Program-made: the position numbers and the translations under genes
Source of the DNA: Acidovorax kalamii
GTDB lineage: Bacteria > Pseudomonadota > Gammaproteobacteria > Burkholderiales > Burkholderiaceae_C
Direction: 5' to 3'
DNA length: 64,000 bases
Assembly: GCF_002245625.1 (NCBI RefSeq)
Contig: NZ_NOIG01000011.1
Location: forward strand, 506,296 to 570,295
Notes under the pieces: model-generated
Databases searched by the model: none
What the model saw: only the letters and a program-made list of their open reading frames with translations
Told to the model about the DNA's origin: nothing
Shown: positions 16,335 through 25,700 of the stretch, piece by piece
Numbering within the stretch: the first letter of the stretch is position 1
Layout: every line of letters begins with the position of its first letter

Positions 16335-18947
16335 ATCAACACTCTTGGCGAGGAAGTCTTGTGCAAAGCGTTGCAGAACGCCACCTGCCTCGTACACGGA
16401 GACCTCTTCGGCGGTGTCCAAGCGGCAGACTGCGGGAACGTTGAGCACTTCGCCATTCTTGCGCCGGACGATCAGCGTGAGGCGTGTGCGGGGCTTCAGC
16501 TTGCCTTCGACGTCAAAGGTCTCGGTGCCGTCCAGGCCCAGCGTCAGCCGACTGGTGCCCGCCTCAAACTCCAGCGGTAATACCCCCATCCCAATCAGAT
16601 TGGTGCGGTGTATGCGCTCAAACCCCTCTGCCACCACCACCTCGACCCCTGCCAGCCGCACACCCTTGGCAGCCCAGTCGCGGCTGGAGCCCTGGCCGTA
16701 GTCGGCGCCCGCGATGATGATGAGCGGCTGGCGGCGGTGCATATAGGTCTCCATCGCCTCCCACATGCGCATCACCTGGCCTTCGGGCTCCACGCGGGCC
16801 AGCGATCCTTTTTGGACCTTGCCATCGACCACCGCCATCTCATTGAGCAGTTGCGGATTGGCAAACGTGGCGCGCAGGGCAGTGAGGTGGTCGCCCCGGT
16901 GGGTGGCGTAGGAGTTGAAGTCTTCCTCCGGCACGCCCATGCGCGCCAGGTACTCACCCGCAGCGCTGTCCCCCAGGATGGCGTTGGACGGCGACAGGTG
17001 GTCGGTGGTGATGTTGTCGGGCAGGATGGCCAGCGGGCGCATGCCCTGCAGGGTGCGCGGGTGGGCTGCGAGTGCGCCAATGCCCTCGGTGTCCCAGTAG
17101 GGCGGGCGGCGGATGTAGGTGGACTGCGGGCGCCAGTCGTATTGGGGCGACACGCGCTCGCCATCAACCCGCCGGATGGCGAACATGGGCTCGTACACGG
17201 CGCGGTAGTGTGCGGGTTTGACGGCGGCCTTCACCACGGCGTCGATTTCTGCGTCGCTGGGCCACAGGTCCTTGAGCCGGATGGGGTTGCCATCCACCAC
17301 CGCCAGCACATCCTTTTCTATGTCAAACCGCACCGTGCCCGCAATCGCATAGGCCACCACCAGCGGGGGCGAGGCCAAAAACGCCTGTTTGGCGTAGGGG
17401 TGGATGCGCCCGTCAAAGTTGCGGTTGCCCGAGAGCACGGCGGTGGCATACAGGTCGCGGTCGATGATCTCTTGCTGAATCGCAGGGTCCAGCGCGCCAC
17501 TCATGCCATTGCAGGTGGTGCAGGCAAAGGCCACGATGCCAAAGCCCAGCGCCTCCAGATCGGCCAGCAAACCGGCTTCCTTCAAATACAGCTCCACTGC
17601 CTTGGAGCCCGGCGCGAGCGATGTCTTGACCCAGGGCTTGCGCGTGAGGCCCAGCCGATGGGCGTTGCGCGCCAGCAGGGCGGCGGCCATCACATTGCGC
17701 GGGTTGCTGGTGTTAGTGCAGCTGGTGATGGCGGCGATCACCACGGCGCCGTCGGGCATCGTGCCTTCGCCGGGCGAGGGCATCGCCCAGGGGCCCGCAA
17801 TGCCCCGGCCGGCCAGGTCGGACGTGGCCACGCGCGCATGCGGGTTGGAGGGGCCAGCCAGGTTGCGCACCACGGTAGACAGGTCAAAGCGCAGGGTACG
17901 GTCGTAGACGGCGCCCGCGAGCGCATCCGCCCACAAACCGGCGGTTTGGGCATAGGTTTCGACCAGCTTCACTTGGCTGGCCTCGCGGCCGGTCAGCCGC
18001 AGGTAGTCCAGCGTCTGCTCATCGATGCTGAACAGCGCCGCCGTGGCGCCATATTCCGGCGCCATGTTGGAGATGGTGGCGCGGTCGCCAATGGTGAGCT
18101 TGGCGGCGCCTTCGCCAAAGAATTCCAGGTACGCGCCCACCACCTTGGCCTTGCGCAAAAACTCGGTGAGTGCCAGCACCACGTCGGTGGCGGTGATGCC
18201 GTCCTGGCGCTGGCCGGTCAGCTCCACGCCCACCATCTCGGGCAGCCGCATCATCGATGCGCGGCCCAGCATCACGTTCTCGGCCTCCAGGCCGCCCACG
18301 CCGATGGCGATCACCCCCAGCGCGTCCACATGCGGCGTGTGGCTGTCGGTGCCTACGCAGGTGTCGGGGTAGGCCACACCCCGATCGGTATGGACCACGG
18401 GCGACATCTTCTCCAGATTGATCTGGTGCATGATCCCGTTCCCGGCCGGGATCACATCCACGTTGGCGAAGGCTTTTTTCGTCCACTCGATGAAGTGAAA
18501 GCGGTCCTCGTTGCGGCGGTCTTCGATGGCGCGGTTCTTGGCAAACGCATCGGGGTCGAATCCGCCACATTCCACGGCCAGCGAATGGTCCACGATGAGC
18601 TGCACGGGCACCACGGGGTTCACCTGGGCCGGGTCACCGCCTTCTTTGGCAATCGCATCGCGCAGGCCCGCCAGGTCCACCAGCGCCGTCTGGCCCAGGA
18701 TGTCGTGGCACACCACGCGTGCGGGGTACCAAGGGAAGTCGCGGTCGCGCTTGCGCTCGATGAGCTGGCACAGGCAGTCGTTGACGGTGTCCGGATCGGC
18801 GCGGCGCACGATGTTTTCGGCGTGGACCCGGGCGGTGTAGGGCAGGGTGGCCCAGGCGCGGGGCTGCAGGGCCTCGACAGCGGCGCGGGCGTCGAAGTAG
18901 TCAAGATCAGTGCCCGGCAAAGGGCGGCGAAACAGGGTGTTCATCAT
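16308..18947 (-). CDS. acnD: Fe/S-dependent 2-methylcitrate dehydratase AcnD
   Basis: An 879-residue aconitase-superfamily protein. Cysteine ligands of the 4Fe-4S cluster appear in ITSCTNTSNPRNVM near 410 and CTTCNGMSGALD near 476. The swivelling C-terminal domain has GADYGQGSSRDWAAKG near 755 and LIGMGVLPLEF. Length and the N terminus (MNTLFRRPLPGTDLDYFD) match AcnD, which dehydrates 2-methylcitrate and works together with PrpF. Start is one of two adjacent ATG codons (18947 or 18944). The last residues KKQALARA and the stop codon are encoded by a dispersed repeat, so the C terminus is probably not ancestral. The order prpC-acnD-prpF supports the assignment. Confidence 0.95.
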   Translation of the reverse strand: MMNTLFRRPLPGTDLDYFDARAAVEALQPRAWATLPYTARVHAENIVRRADPDTVNDCLCQLIERKRDRDFPWYPARVVCHDILGQTALVDLAGLRDAIAKEGGDPAQVNPVVPVQLIVDHSLAVECGGFDPDAFAKNRAIEDRRNEDRFHFIEWTKKAFANVDVIPAGNGIMHQINLEKMSPVVHTDRGVAYPDTCVGTDSHTPHVDALGVIAIGVGGLEAENVMLGRASMMRLPEMVGVELTGQRQDGITATDVVLALTEFLRKAKVVGAYLEFFGEGAAKLTIGDRATISNMAPEYGATAALFSIDEQTLDYLRLTGREASQVKLVETYAQTAGLWADALAGAVYDRTLRFDLSTVVRNLAGPSNPHARVATSDLAGRGIAGPWAMPSPGEGTMPDGAVVIAAITSCTNTSNPRNVMAAALLARNAHRLGLTRKPWVKTSLAPGSKAVELYLKEAGLLADLEALGFGIVAFACTTCNGMSGALDPAIQQEIIDRDLYATAVLSGNRNFDGRIHPYAKQAFLASPPLVVAYAIAGTVRFDIEKDVLAVVDGNPIRLKDLWPSDAEIDAVVKAAVKPAHYRAVYEPMFAIRRVDGERVSPQYDWRPQSTYIRRPPYWDTEGIGALAAHPRTLQGMRPLAILPDNITTDHLSPSNAILGDSAAGEYLARMGVPEEDFNSYATHRGDHLTALRATFANPQLLNEMAVVDGKVQKGSLARVEPEGQVMRMWEAMETYMHRRQPLIIIAGADYGQGSSRDWAAKGVRLAGVEVVVAEGFERIHRTNLIGMGVLPLEFEAGTSRLTLGLDGTETFDVEGKLKPRTRLTLIVRRKNGEVLNVPAVCRLDTAEEVSVYEAGGVLQRFAQDFLAKSVDKKQALARA

Positions 18948-18985
18948 GGACTGAAGTGGCGGGGCATTGTGGTGCCCGGCTGTTC

Positions 18986-19098
18986 ACTCCCCTCTCCCCT
19001 CGCGGGAGAGGGGTTGGGGGAGAGGGGCGGTTGCAAGGTGACGCTGTGCGGGTTCACCCCCTCTCCCCGGCCCTCTCCCGCGAGGGGAGAGGGAGGAA
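18986..19098. repeat. Large inverted repeat between prpC and acnD
   Basis: Two arms of about 43 bp, each containing CCCTCTCCCCTCGCGGGAGA or its complement, face each other across a 26-bp centre. Each arm is itself nearly palindromic. This is the layout of a paired REP-type sequence; similar CTCTCCC/GGGAGAG palindromes are widespread in proteobacteria. It sits between prpC and acnD in the transcript and could form a strong RNA hairpin. Confidence 0.8.
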
Positions 19099-19115
19099 GA
19101 AAGGGGAGGCGAGAT

Positions 19116-20273
19116 TCAAGCGCGGTGTTCGATAGGCACAAAAACAAGGTCTTCGGGCCCGGTGTAGTTCGCACTCGGCCGGATGATCTTGTTGTCGATG
19201 CGCTGCTCAATGATGTGCGCCGCCCAGCCGCTTGTGCGCGCAATGACGAACAGCGGCGTGAACATGGCGGTGGGCACGCCCATCATGTGGTAGCTCACGG
19301 CGCTGAACCAGTCGAGGTTGGGGAACATCTTTTTGACCTCCCACATCACGGTTTCCAGCCGCTCGGCAATGTCATACATCTTGGTGCTGCCAGCCTCTTG
19401 CGACAAGTTGTGCGCAACGCCTTTGATGACCACATTGCGCGGGTCGCTCACGGTGTAGACCGGGTGGCCGAAGCCAATGACCACCTCTTTGGCCTCCACG
19501 CGGCGGCGAATGTCGGCCTCGGCCTCATCCGGGCTGTCGTAGCGTTTCTGGATCTCGAAAGCCACCTCGTTCGCGCCGCCATGCTTGGGTCCGCGCAGCG
19601 CGCCGATGGCGCCGGTGATGGCCGAATACATGTCGCTGCCCGTGCCTGCCACCACGCGGGCGGTGAAGGTGCTGGCGTTGAACTCGTGCTCGGCATACAG
19701 GTTGAGCGAGGTGTGCATGGCGCGCTCCCACGCCGCGCTGGGCTTGGATCCGTGCAGCAGGTGCAAGAAGTGCGCGCCGATGGAGTCGTCATCGGTCTCC
19801 ACCTCGATGCGGCGGCCCGAGCTGGCCCAGTGGTGCCAGTACAGCAGCATGGAGCCCAGCGACGCCATGAGCCGGTCGGCAATGTCGCGCGCACCGGGCA
19901 GGTTGTGGTCATCCTTTTCGGGCAGCGCACAGCCCAGGGCCGAGACGCCCGTGCGCATCACGTCCATGGGGTGGCTGGCGGCGGGCAGTTGCTCCAGCGC
20001 CTGCTTCACACTCATCGGCAGGCCGCGCAGGGCCTTGAGCTTGGACTTGTAGGCACGCAGTTCGGCGCGTGTGGGCAGCTTGCCGTGCACCAGCAGGTGG
20101 GCGATTTCTTCAAACTCGCAGACCTCGGCAATGTCGAGGATGTCGTAGCCCCGGTAGTGCAGGTCGTTGCCCGTGCGGCCCACGGTGCACAGGGCGGTGT
20201 TGCCCGCCGTCACGCCCGAGAGCGCGACGGACTTCTTGGGCTTGAAGCCCGGGGTTTCAACGGTGGTAGTCAT
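19116..20273 (-). CDS. prpC: 2-methylcitrate synthase
   Basis: A 385-residue citrate-synthase-fold enzyme: [33 protein letters not shown], then [14 protein letters not shown] near 225 with the catalytic His, [14 protein letters not shown] near 270 and [20 protein letters not shown] near 335 with the active-site region. Size and the [14 protein letters not shown] block distinguish PrpC from the longer housekeeping citrate synthase. It condenses propionyl-CoA with oxaloacetate. Its ATG overlaps the stop of the upstream thioesterase gene (ATGA), so the two are translationally coupled. acnD, prpF and a lyase gene follow on the same strand. Confidence 0.95.
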   Translation of the reverse strand: MTTTVETPGFKPKKSVALSGVTAGNTALCTVGRTGNDLHYRGYDILDIAEVCEFEEIAHLLVHGKLPTRAELRAYKSKLKALRGLPMSVKQALEQLPAASHPMDVMRTGVSALGCALPEKDDHNLPGARDIADRLMASLGSMLLYWHHWASSGRRIEVETDDDSIGAHFLHLLHGSKPSAAWERAMHTSLNLYAEHEFNASTFTARVVAGTGSDMYSAITGAIGALRGPKHGGANEVAFEIQKRYDSPDEAEADIRRRVEAKEVVIGFGHPVYTVSDPRNVVIKGVAHNLSQEAGSTKMYDIAERLETVMWEVKKMFPNLDWFSAVSYHMMGVPTAMFTPLFVIARTSGWAAHIIEQRIDNKIIRPSANYTGPEDLVFVPIEHRA

Positions 20274-20665
20274 GCGGTCTCCTGGTTTACGTATGTGTTG
20301 GTGATGGCAGTGGGGCGGCCTTTGCCATCCACCGCCACCATTTCAAAAATCCCCTTCAGCACTTCATCCTGGGGCGAGCCCAGCGTGGCGGCCAGACCGG
20401 TCACGCACACGGTGAGCGAGCTGCGGCCGACGCGGGTGACCCAGGCGCGCAGCGTGAGCACATGGCCCACGGGCACAGGGGCCAGAAAACGCACGTCGGT
20501 CACGCCCGCCATCACCACATCGCGCTGTGCGGCGCCGCGCGCTGCCAGAAACGCCGCCTTGGCCATGAGCTGCAAGGCGTTGCCGCCAAACAGCGTGCCG
20601 TAGTGGTTGGCTTCGGCGGGGAAGACGATCTCCGTCAGCTCGACGGTGCCTTGAGGGGTTGTCAT
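20270..20665 (-). CDS. Hotdog-fold acyl-CoA thioesterase
   Basis: A 131-residue protein from the ATG at 20665 ([20 protein letters not shown]). [20 protein letters not shown] near 21-40 is the conserved hotdog-helix block of the YciA/acyl-CoA hydrolase group, with the Gly-Asn-x-x-x-x-x-Met pattern. Such enzymes hydrolyse short to medium acyl-CoA thioesters. As the first gene of the propionate row and overlapping prpC by ATGA, it may prevent excess propionyl-CoA or recycle CoA; that role is inferred from position. The longer frame upstream runs through the operator array and is not coding. Confidence 0.88.
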   Translation of the reverse strand: MTTPQGTVELTEIVFPAEANHYGTLFGGNALQLMAKAAFLAARGAAQRDVVMAGVTDVRFLAPVPVGHVLTLRAWVTRVGRSSLTVCVTGLAATLGSPQDEVLKGIFEMVAVDGKGRPTAITNTYVNQETA

Positions 20666-20710
20666 GCTTCGCAATTTACGCACAATGGCATCCCTTCGTA
20701 AGACCTGAAT

Positions 20711-20787
20711 TGGCGAATGATTGCGAAGGCGTCTTCTGTGATTTGCAAAGCTTGCGAATGATTTGCAAATTGGTTTTGCGAACGAAT
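20711..20787. promoter_or_regulatory. Operator array of TTTGCAAA/TTGCGAA motifs
   Basis: The stretch between the thioesterase gene and the divergent regulator gene carries repeated motifs: GGCGAATGATTGCGAA (20712-20727), TTTGCAAAGCTTGCGAA (20742-20758) and TTTGCAAATTGGTTTTGCGAA (20762-20782). TTTGCAAA is the known core of RamB and mycobacterial PrpR/ScfR-type operators, and the adjacent gene encodes that type of regulator. Confidence 0.75.
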
Positions 20788-20813
20788 GGCGTTGCCCCAC
20801 TGCGAAAGAAACA

Positions 20814-22274
20814 ATGAAAAAAACCTTCATGGGCGTGCGCCTGCGCCGCCTGCGCGAAGAGCGCGGCATGACCCAGGTGGCACTGGCCCGGGCCTTGGAC
20901 CTGTCGGCCAGCTACCTGAACCAGCTGGAGCAGAACCAGCGTCCGCTCACCGTGCCTGTGCTGCTCAAGATCAACGCTGTGTTCGGGGTGGACGTGCAGC
21001 GGTTCTCTGACGACGACGAGGCGCGCCTTATCACCGGCCTGCGCGAGGTGCTGGCCGACCTGCCTGCAGGTGTGGGCGGGGAGGGCGCGGGCGAAGCCGT
21101 GTCGCTCGCCGAGATCCGCGAGCTGGCCGCCGGCATGCCCGCCGTGGCGCGCACGCTGCTGGCGCTGCACCAGCGGCACCGCCAGGCGCTGGAGCGGCTG
21201 GCGGCCCTGGGCAACGACCGCAGCGGCGAGGGCGTGTTGGCCCCGCACCCACCCATGGCCTATGAAGAAGTACGCGACTTCTTCTTTGCGCGCCAGAACC
21301 ACATTGCCGAGCTGGACGACGCGGCCGAGCGATGTGCCGCCGAGTGGGGCCTGCTGCCCGGCCGGGCCGATGAGGCGCTGGCCCAACGCCTGCTCGTGGC
21401 CCACGGGGTGCGCGTGGTGGATGCGGCCGACCTGCCTGGCCAGGCGCAGCGCGTGTTCCAGGCCGAGGCCGGGCTGCTGCAGCTGGCGGCGGGGTTGGAG
21501 CGGGGGCAGCGGGCGTTTCAGATGGCGACGCAGCTGGCGTTTCTGGAGCAGGGCGCCGAGCTGCAGCGCTTGGCCGACAGCGCCGGGTTGTCCGGCGACC
21601 AGGCCCGGGCGCTGGCGCGCATCGGTCTGGCCAACTACTTTGCGGGGGCGCTGGTGTTGCCCTACACGGCCTTTTTGCGGGCGGCCGAAGCGGCGCACTA
21701 CGACATCGACCGGCTGGGTCACCAGTTTGGCGTGGGTTTTGAGACCGTGTGCCACCGCCTCTCCACCCTGCAACGCCCCAGTGCGCGCGGCGTGCCGTTC
21801 TTCTTCATCCGGGTAGACCGCGCGGGCAACATCAGCAAGCGGCAGTCGGCCACACACTTTCACTTCAGCAAGATCGGCGGCACCTGTCCACTGTGGAATG
21901 TGTACGAGGCCTTCGCACAGCCAGGCCGCATCGTGCCGCAGGTGGCACGCATGCCCGATGGCCGCGCCTACCTGTGGGTGGCGCGTGTGGTATCGCGCAG
22001 CGGCGGCGGCTGGGGTGTGCCCGGCAAGGAGTTCTCCGTAGCCCTGGGTTGTGACATCCGCCACGCGCCGCAGCTGGTGTATTCACGCGGGCTCCATCTC
22101 GCCAACCCCGAGGCCGCCGTGCCGATTGGCATGGGTTGCAAGGTGTGCGAGCGGGACGCCTGCCCGCAGCGCGCCTTCCCGCCCATCGGGCGGGCGCTGG
22201 ATGTGAATGAGAACCACAGCCGTTTTGCCCCATATCCGGTGGCTGCGCCGCTGGCCGCGACCCACCGGTCATGA
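20814..22274 (+). CDS. ScfR/RamB-type short-chain acyl regulator of the prp locus
   Basis: A 486-residue regulator from the ATG at 20814. Residues 1-60 form a Cro/C1 HTH (RLREERGMTQVALARALDLS ... YLNQLEQNQRPLTVPVLLKI). The middle contains an ImmA/IrrE-like segment (near 150-300: ANYFAGALVLPYTAFLRAAE, HQFGVGFETVCHRLSTLQRP) and the C terminus has conserved cysteines (GTCPLWNV, GMGCKVCERDACPQRAF) as in the short-chain fatty acyl-CoA regulators RamB and mycobacterial PrpR, where a CoA ligand and an Fe-S cluster are reported. It is divergent from the thioesterase-prpC row and faces the TTTGCAAA array, so it is very probably the local prp regulator rather than a sigma-54-type PrpR. Confidence 0.88.
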   Translation: MKKTFMGVRLRRLREERGMTQVALARALDLSASYLNQLEQNQRPLTVPVLLKINAVFGVDVQRFSDDDEARLITGLREVLADLPAGVGGEGAGEAVSLAEIRELAAGMPAVARTLLALHQRHRQALERLAALGNDRSGEGVLAPHPPMAYEEVRDFFFARQNHIAELDDAAERCAAEWGLLPGRADEALAQRLLVAHGVRVVDAADLPGQAQRVFQAEAGLLQLAAGLERGQRAFQMATQLAFLEQGAELQRLADSAGLSGDQARALARIGLANYFAGALVLPYTAFLRAAEAAHYDIDRLGHQFGVGFETVCHRLSTLQRPSARGVPFFFIRVDRAGNISKRQSATHFHFSKIGGTCPLWNVYEAFAQPGRIVPQVARMPDGRAYLWVARVVSRSGGGWGVPGKEFSVALGCDIRHAPQLVYSRGLHLANPEAAVPIGMGCKVCERDACPQRAFPPIGRALDVNENHSRFAPYPVAAPLAATHRS

Positions 22275-22276
22275 AA

Positions 22277-22305
22277 TGCGCTCATCATTTCATAGCTTGC
22301 AAGGC
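22277..22305 (+). repeat. Partial dispersed element family A after the regulator gene
   Basis: ATGCGCTCATCATTTCATAG followed by CTTGC matches the 5' half of the element (ATGCTNCT..TTTTGATAGCT). It begins right after the regulator stop codon at 22274; the second half is not recognisable. Confidence 0.4.
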
Positions 22306-22553
22306 ATGACAGTGTTGCGGAGACGGCACTTTTTTATTGAATGTTGCGCGGTAACAAAATGTTGGTGCCGCTGGGCCGGGTTTGCCGCTATCCTGCGTCC
22401 ATCCCGCTCTGGCTGGCCGACTTGTTGCCTGGCTGGCGTCCCACCAACCTGCTCCCCGGCTGAGGCATTCGTCTGACTCTCCCCCCGAGTTCCCCCCTCC
22501 CGGCCGGCCCGCTTGCGCCGGGCCGCTACAGGCACTGGTGGTCTGGCCTGGGC

Positions 22554-25500
22554 GTGGCCGCGCTGGGGCTGTGCCTCAGCCTGTGGCTGGGAGCGCACCA
22601 GGCGGATTCGATGGCACAAATTGACGAAGCGCGGTTTGTGCAGGAGGCGCGGGCTTTTTCCGATGCGTTGAGCCAGCGCATCACCGGGCACACGGAGGTG
22701 GTCAACGGCCTGCGGGGCCTGTTCACTGCCAACCCCCATCTGTCGCGGCTGGACTTCGAGCGCGCCGCCAGCGAGATGGAAGTGGGCCAACGTTACCCGG
22801 GGGTGCGCAACCTGTCGTTCACCCGCTGGGTGCCAGGCCCGGAACGCGAAGCCTACGAGGCCCGCGTGCGGGTGGACACCTCGCTCTCGCCCTATGGCTT
22901 CCCCAACTTCCGCATCCACCCGCCGGGTGAGCGTGCCGAATACTTTGTGGCCGAGTACCTCTGGCCCATGGTGGGTAACGAAGGGGTGCTGGGCCTGGAC
23001 ATCAGCGCCCAGCCCACCAATCTGGCAGCCATGCGCTACAGCCGCGACAGCGGCCAGACCGTGGTGTCGGCGCCATTCGACCTGATCCAGGAAGAAAAAT
23101 ACCGCCAGGGCATCGTGATCCGCGTGCCGGTGTTCGACCCCACGGCGGGCACGGCCGAGCAGCGGTTTGTGGGGGCCGTGGCCTCTACCCTGCGGGTGTA
23201 CGACCTGGTGCAGGGCCTCGGCAGCCAGGGCTTTCTGAATGGCATCGCCGTGGCCATGACCGACCAGGGCCCGGTGCGCACGGACGCCCGCGACACCACG
23301 GTGCGCCCGCTGCTGGAGCAGACCTCGCCCGGCCTGCCCGGCGCGCGGCCACTGGTGCGCGACCTGGTGGTGCACGACCGGCGCTGGCAGCTCACCTTTT
23401 ATCCCACGCGCTCGTTCCTGGCGCCACAAGAGGCGCGGCTGCCGCTGCTGGCGGGGCTGGCTGGTGTGCTGGTGTCGCTGCTGGCCGCGTCCACGGTGGG
23501 GCTGCTGGTGCGCCAGCGCACCCTGGCGCTGGTGCGCGCCCAGGTCTCGGACGACGCGCGGCGCGAAAGCGAAGAGCGGTTTGGTGCCCTGTTCAACCAG
23601 GCCACCGTGGGGGTGGCGCAGGTGGATTCCGACACCGGCCAGTTTTTGCGTGCCAACCAGCGCTATGCCGACATCCTGGGCTACAGCGTGCAGGAGCTGG
23701 TGGGCAAGACCTTCCAGAGCCTCACCCACCCCGACGACCTGGCCGCCGACATGGCCCAGGTGCGGCGCCTCAAGAGCGGCGACCTGCCCGAGTACCGGCT
23801 CGAAAAACGCTACATCCACAAGGACGGGCATGTGGTCTGGGGCGACCTCACCGTGTCGTCGATGTGGTTCACCGGCCACCACATTGCCGTGGTGCAGGAC
23901 ATCACCTCGCGCAAGCGCATGGAAGAAACCCTGCGCGCCAACGAGCAGCGCCTGCGCAGCATCCTGGAGCGCCTGCCCATGGGCCTGTGCCTGGTGCAGG
24001 ACGATGGCCTCATCAGCTTCCGCAACGAGCGGTATGTGCAGATCTGCGGCTACACACAGGAAGAAGTCCCCGATGTGGACACCTGGTGGCAGCGCGCCTA
24101 CCCGGACGCGGTGGAGCGCGATGCCACCCGGCAAAAGCTGATCGAGGCCAAAAACCAGGGCGTGATCCCCGCCGCCGAATACACCATCCGGTGCGCCGAC
24201 GGCAAGCTCAAGCCGGTGGAGATCTCCGGCATCTTTGTCGATGGCGGGCGCCTCATCACCATGCAGGACCTGAGCCAGCACAAGGCGGCCGAGGAAGAGA
24301 TCAACACCCTGGCGTATTACGACCCGCTCACCCGCCTGCCCAACCGGCGCCTGCTGATGGACCGGCTGCAGCAGGCACTGGCCACCAGTGCGCGCCACCA
24401 CCGCAGCGGTGCGCTTTTGATGCTGGACCTGGACAACTTCAAGACCCTCAATGAAACCCGGGGCCACGACCGGGGTGACACCCTGCTGTTGCAGGTGGCG
24501 CACCGCCTGCGCGGCTGCGTGCATGAAGACGACACCGTGGCCCGCCAGGGCGGCGACGAGTTTGTGGTGGTGCTGGAAGACCTGGGCGCCAGCCCCGAAG
24601 AGGCGGCGGCACGCGGCGAAGAGGTGGGCCAGCGCATCCTGGCCGTGCTGCGCGAGCCCTACCTGCTCGATGGCGACACGCACCACAGCTCGCTGAGCAT
24701 GGGCGTGGCGGTGTTCAGCGGCATGCGCGAGACGGCGGACGAGCTGCTCAAGCGCGCAGACCTGGCGCTCTACCAGGCCAAGGACGCGGGCCGCGACACC
24801 CTGCGCTTCTACGATCCCAAGATGCAGGCCGCCGTGAGCGCGCGGGCCGCGCTGGAGCTGGACATGCGCACGGGCCTGGCCCAGGGGCAGTTCGAGCTGT
24901 ACTACCAGCCTCAGATCGACCATGGCCGCATCATCGGCGCCGAGGCCCTGCTGCGCTGGCGCCATCCGCGCGATGGATTCGTGTCGCCCGCCCATTTCAT
25001 CCCGCTGGCCGAGGAGACCGGACTCATCCTGCCGCTGGGCGAATGGGTACTGAAGACCGCCTGCCAGCGCCTGGCGTCGTGGGCCCTGCAGCCCGCACTG
25101 GCGCCCCTGAGCCTGGCCGTCAACGTGAGCCCGCGCCAGTTCCACCAGAGCGGCTTTGTGGCCCAGGTGCTCGCCGCCCTGGCCGGTGCCGGGGTCGATG
25201 GCCGCCAGCTCAAGCTGGAGATGACCGAAGGCCTGCTGTTGGAAGATGTGGAAGACACCATCGACAAGATGGGCCAGCTCAAGGGCTACGGTGTGGGCTT
25301 TTCGCTCGACGACTTCGGCACCGGGTACTCCTCACTGAGCTACCTCAAGCGCCTGCCGCTCGACCAGCTCAAGATCGACCAGAGCTTCGTGCGCGACGTG
25401 CTCACCGACCCCAACGACGCGGCCATTGCCCGCACCGTGGTGGCCCTGGGCACCAGCCTGGGCCTGCGCGTGATCGCCGAGGGGGTGGAAACCGAGGCGC

Positions 25501-25634
25501 AGCGCGAGTTTCTGGAGCGGCACAACTGCCATGCCTGGCAAGGCTACCTGCTGAGCCCCCCGCTGCCCGTGGCCGAGTTCGAGGCCCTGGTGCACCGCAC
25601 CAATGCGGTAGACGGGTTGCCGCCCCAGGCCTGA
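22554..25634 (+). CDS. Membrane CHASE-PAS-PAS-GGDEF-EAL cyclic di-GMP protein
   Basis: At least 1026 residues. A first membrane helix is followed by a periplasmic CHASE domain (near 60-270, with VGNEGVLGLDISAQP), a second helix near 300, two PAS domains near 345-455 and 460-575, a GGDEF domain (YYDPLTRLPNRRLLMDRL, RQGGDEFVVVLED) and an EAL domain (GAEALLRWRHP, DDFGTGYSSLSYLKRLP, EGVETEAQREFL). The GGDEF I-site RxxD is absent (VHED), so feedback inhibition is unlikely; EAL motifs look intact. The GTG at 22554 cuts into the first hydrophobic segment: the frame continues upstream as RYRHWWSGLG back to a CTG at 22473 that follows GAGG at good spacing, so the true start may be there. Confidence 0.85.
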   Translation: MAALGLCLSLWLGAHQADSMAQIDEARFVQEARAFSDALSQRITGHTEVVNGLRGLFTANPHLSRLDFERAASEMEVGQRYPGVRNLSFTRWVPGPEREAYEARVRVDTSLSPYGFPNFRIHPPGERAEYFVAEYLWPMVGNEGVLGLDISAQPTNLAAMRYSRDSGQTVVSAPFDLIQEEKYRQGIVIRVPVFDPTAGTAEQRFVGAVASTLRVYDLVQGLGSQGFLNGIAVAMTDQGPVRTDARDTTVRPLLEQTSPGLPGARPLVRDLVVHDRRWQLTFYPTRSFLAPQEARLPLLAGLAGVLVSLLAASTVGLLVRQRTLALVRAQVSDDARRESEERFGALFNQATVGVAQVDSDTGQFLRANQRYADILGYSVQELVGKTFQSLTHPDDLAADMAQVRRLKSGDLPEYRLEKRYIHKDGHVVWGDLTVSSMWFTGHHIAVVQDITSRKRMEETLRANEQRLRSILERLPMGLCLVQDDGLISFRNERYVQICGYTQEEVPDVDTWWQRAYPDAVERDATRQKLIEAKNQGVIPAAEYTIRCADGKLKPVEISGIFVDGGRLITMQDLSQHKAAEEEINTLAYYDPLTRLPNRRLLMDRLQQALATSARHHRSGALLMLDLDNFKTLNETRGHDRGDTLLLQVAHRLRGCVHEDDTVARQGGDEFVVVLEDLGASPEEAAARGEEVGQRILAVLREPYLLDGDTHHSSLSMGVAVFSGMRETADELLKRADLALYQAKDAGRDTLRFYDPKMQAAVSARAALELDMRTGLAQGQFELYYQPQIDHGRIIGAEALLRWRHPRDGFVSPAHFIPLAEETGLILPLGEWVLKTACQRLASWALQPALAPLSLAVNVSPRQFHQSGFVAQVLAALAGAGVDGRQLKLEMTEGLLLEDVEDTIDKMGQLKGYGVGFSLDDFGTGYSSLSYLKRLPLDQLKIDQSFVRDVLTDPNDAAIARTVVALGTSLGLRVIAEGVETEAQREFLERHNCHAWQGYLLSPPLPVAEFEALVHRTNAVDGLPPQA

Positions 25635-25700
25635 ACGCCGGGCGGGGCAAGGGCTTTCCAGGCGCTGTTTGCCGGGTGACCCAGCCGGGTTTGGTTGTTC

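Noticed and set aside
18986..19098. CRISPR-like repeats
   Set aside because: There are only two arms in inverted orientation, with no spacers or direct repeats.
16608..20603. Very long plus-strand open frame (over 1300 codons) opposite acnD and prpC
   Set aside because: It is the antisense shadow of two clear genes in GC-rich DNA. Its product is rich in His, Gly and Arg with no family resemblance.
22290..25145. Long minus-strand open frame opposite the GGDEF-EAL gene
   Set aside because: The sense strand encodes recognisable CHASE, PAS, GGDEF and EAL domains; the antisense product is low-complexity His/Gln/Arg-rich sequence.
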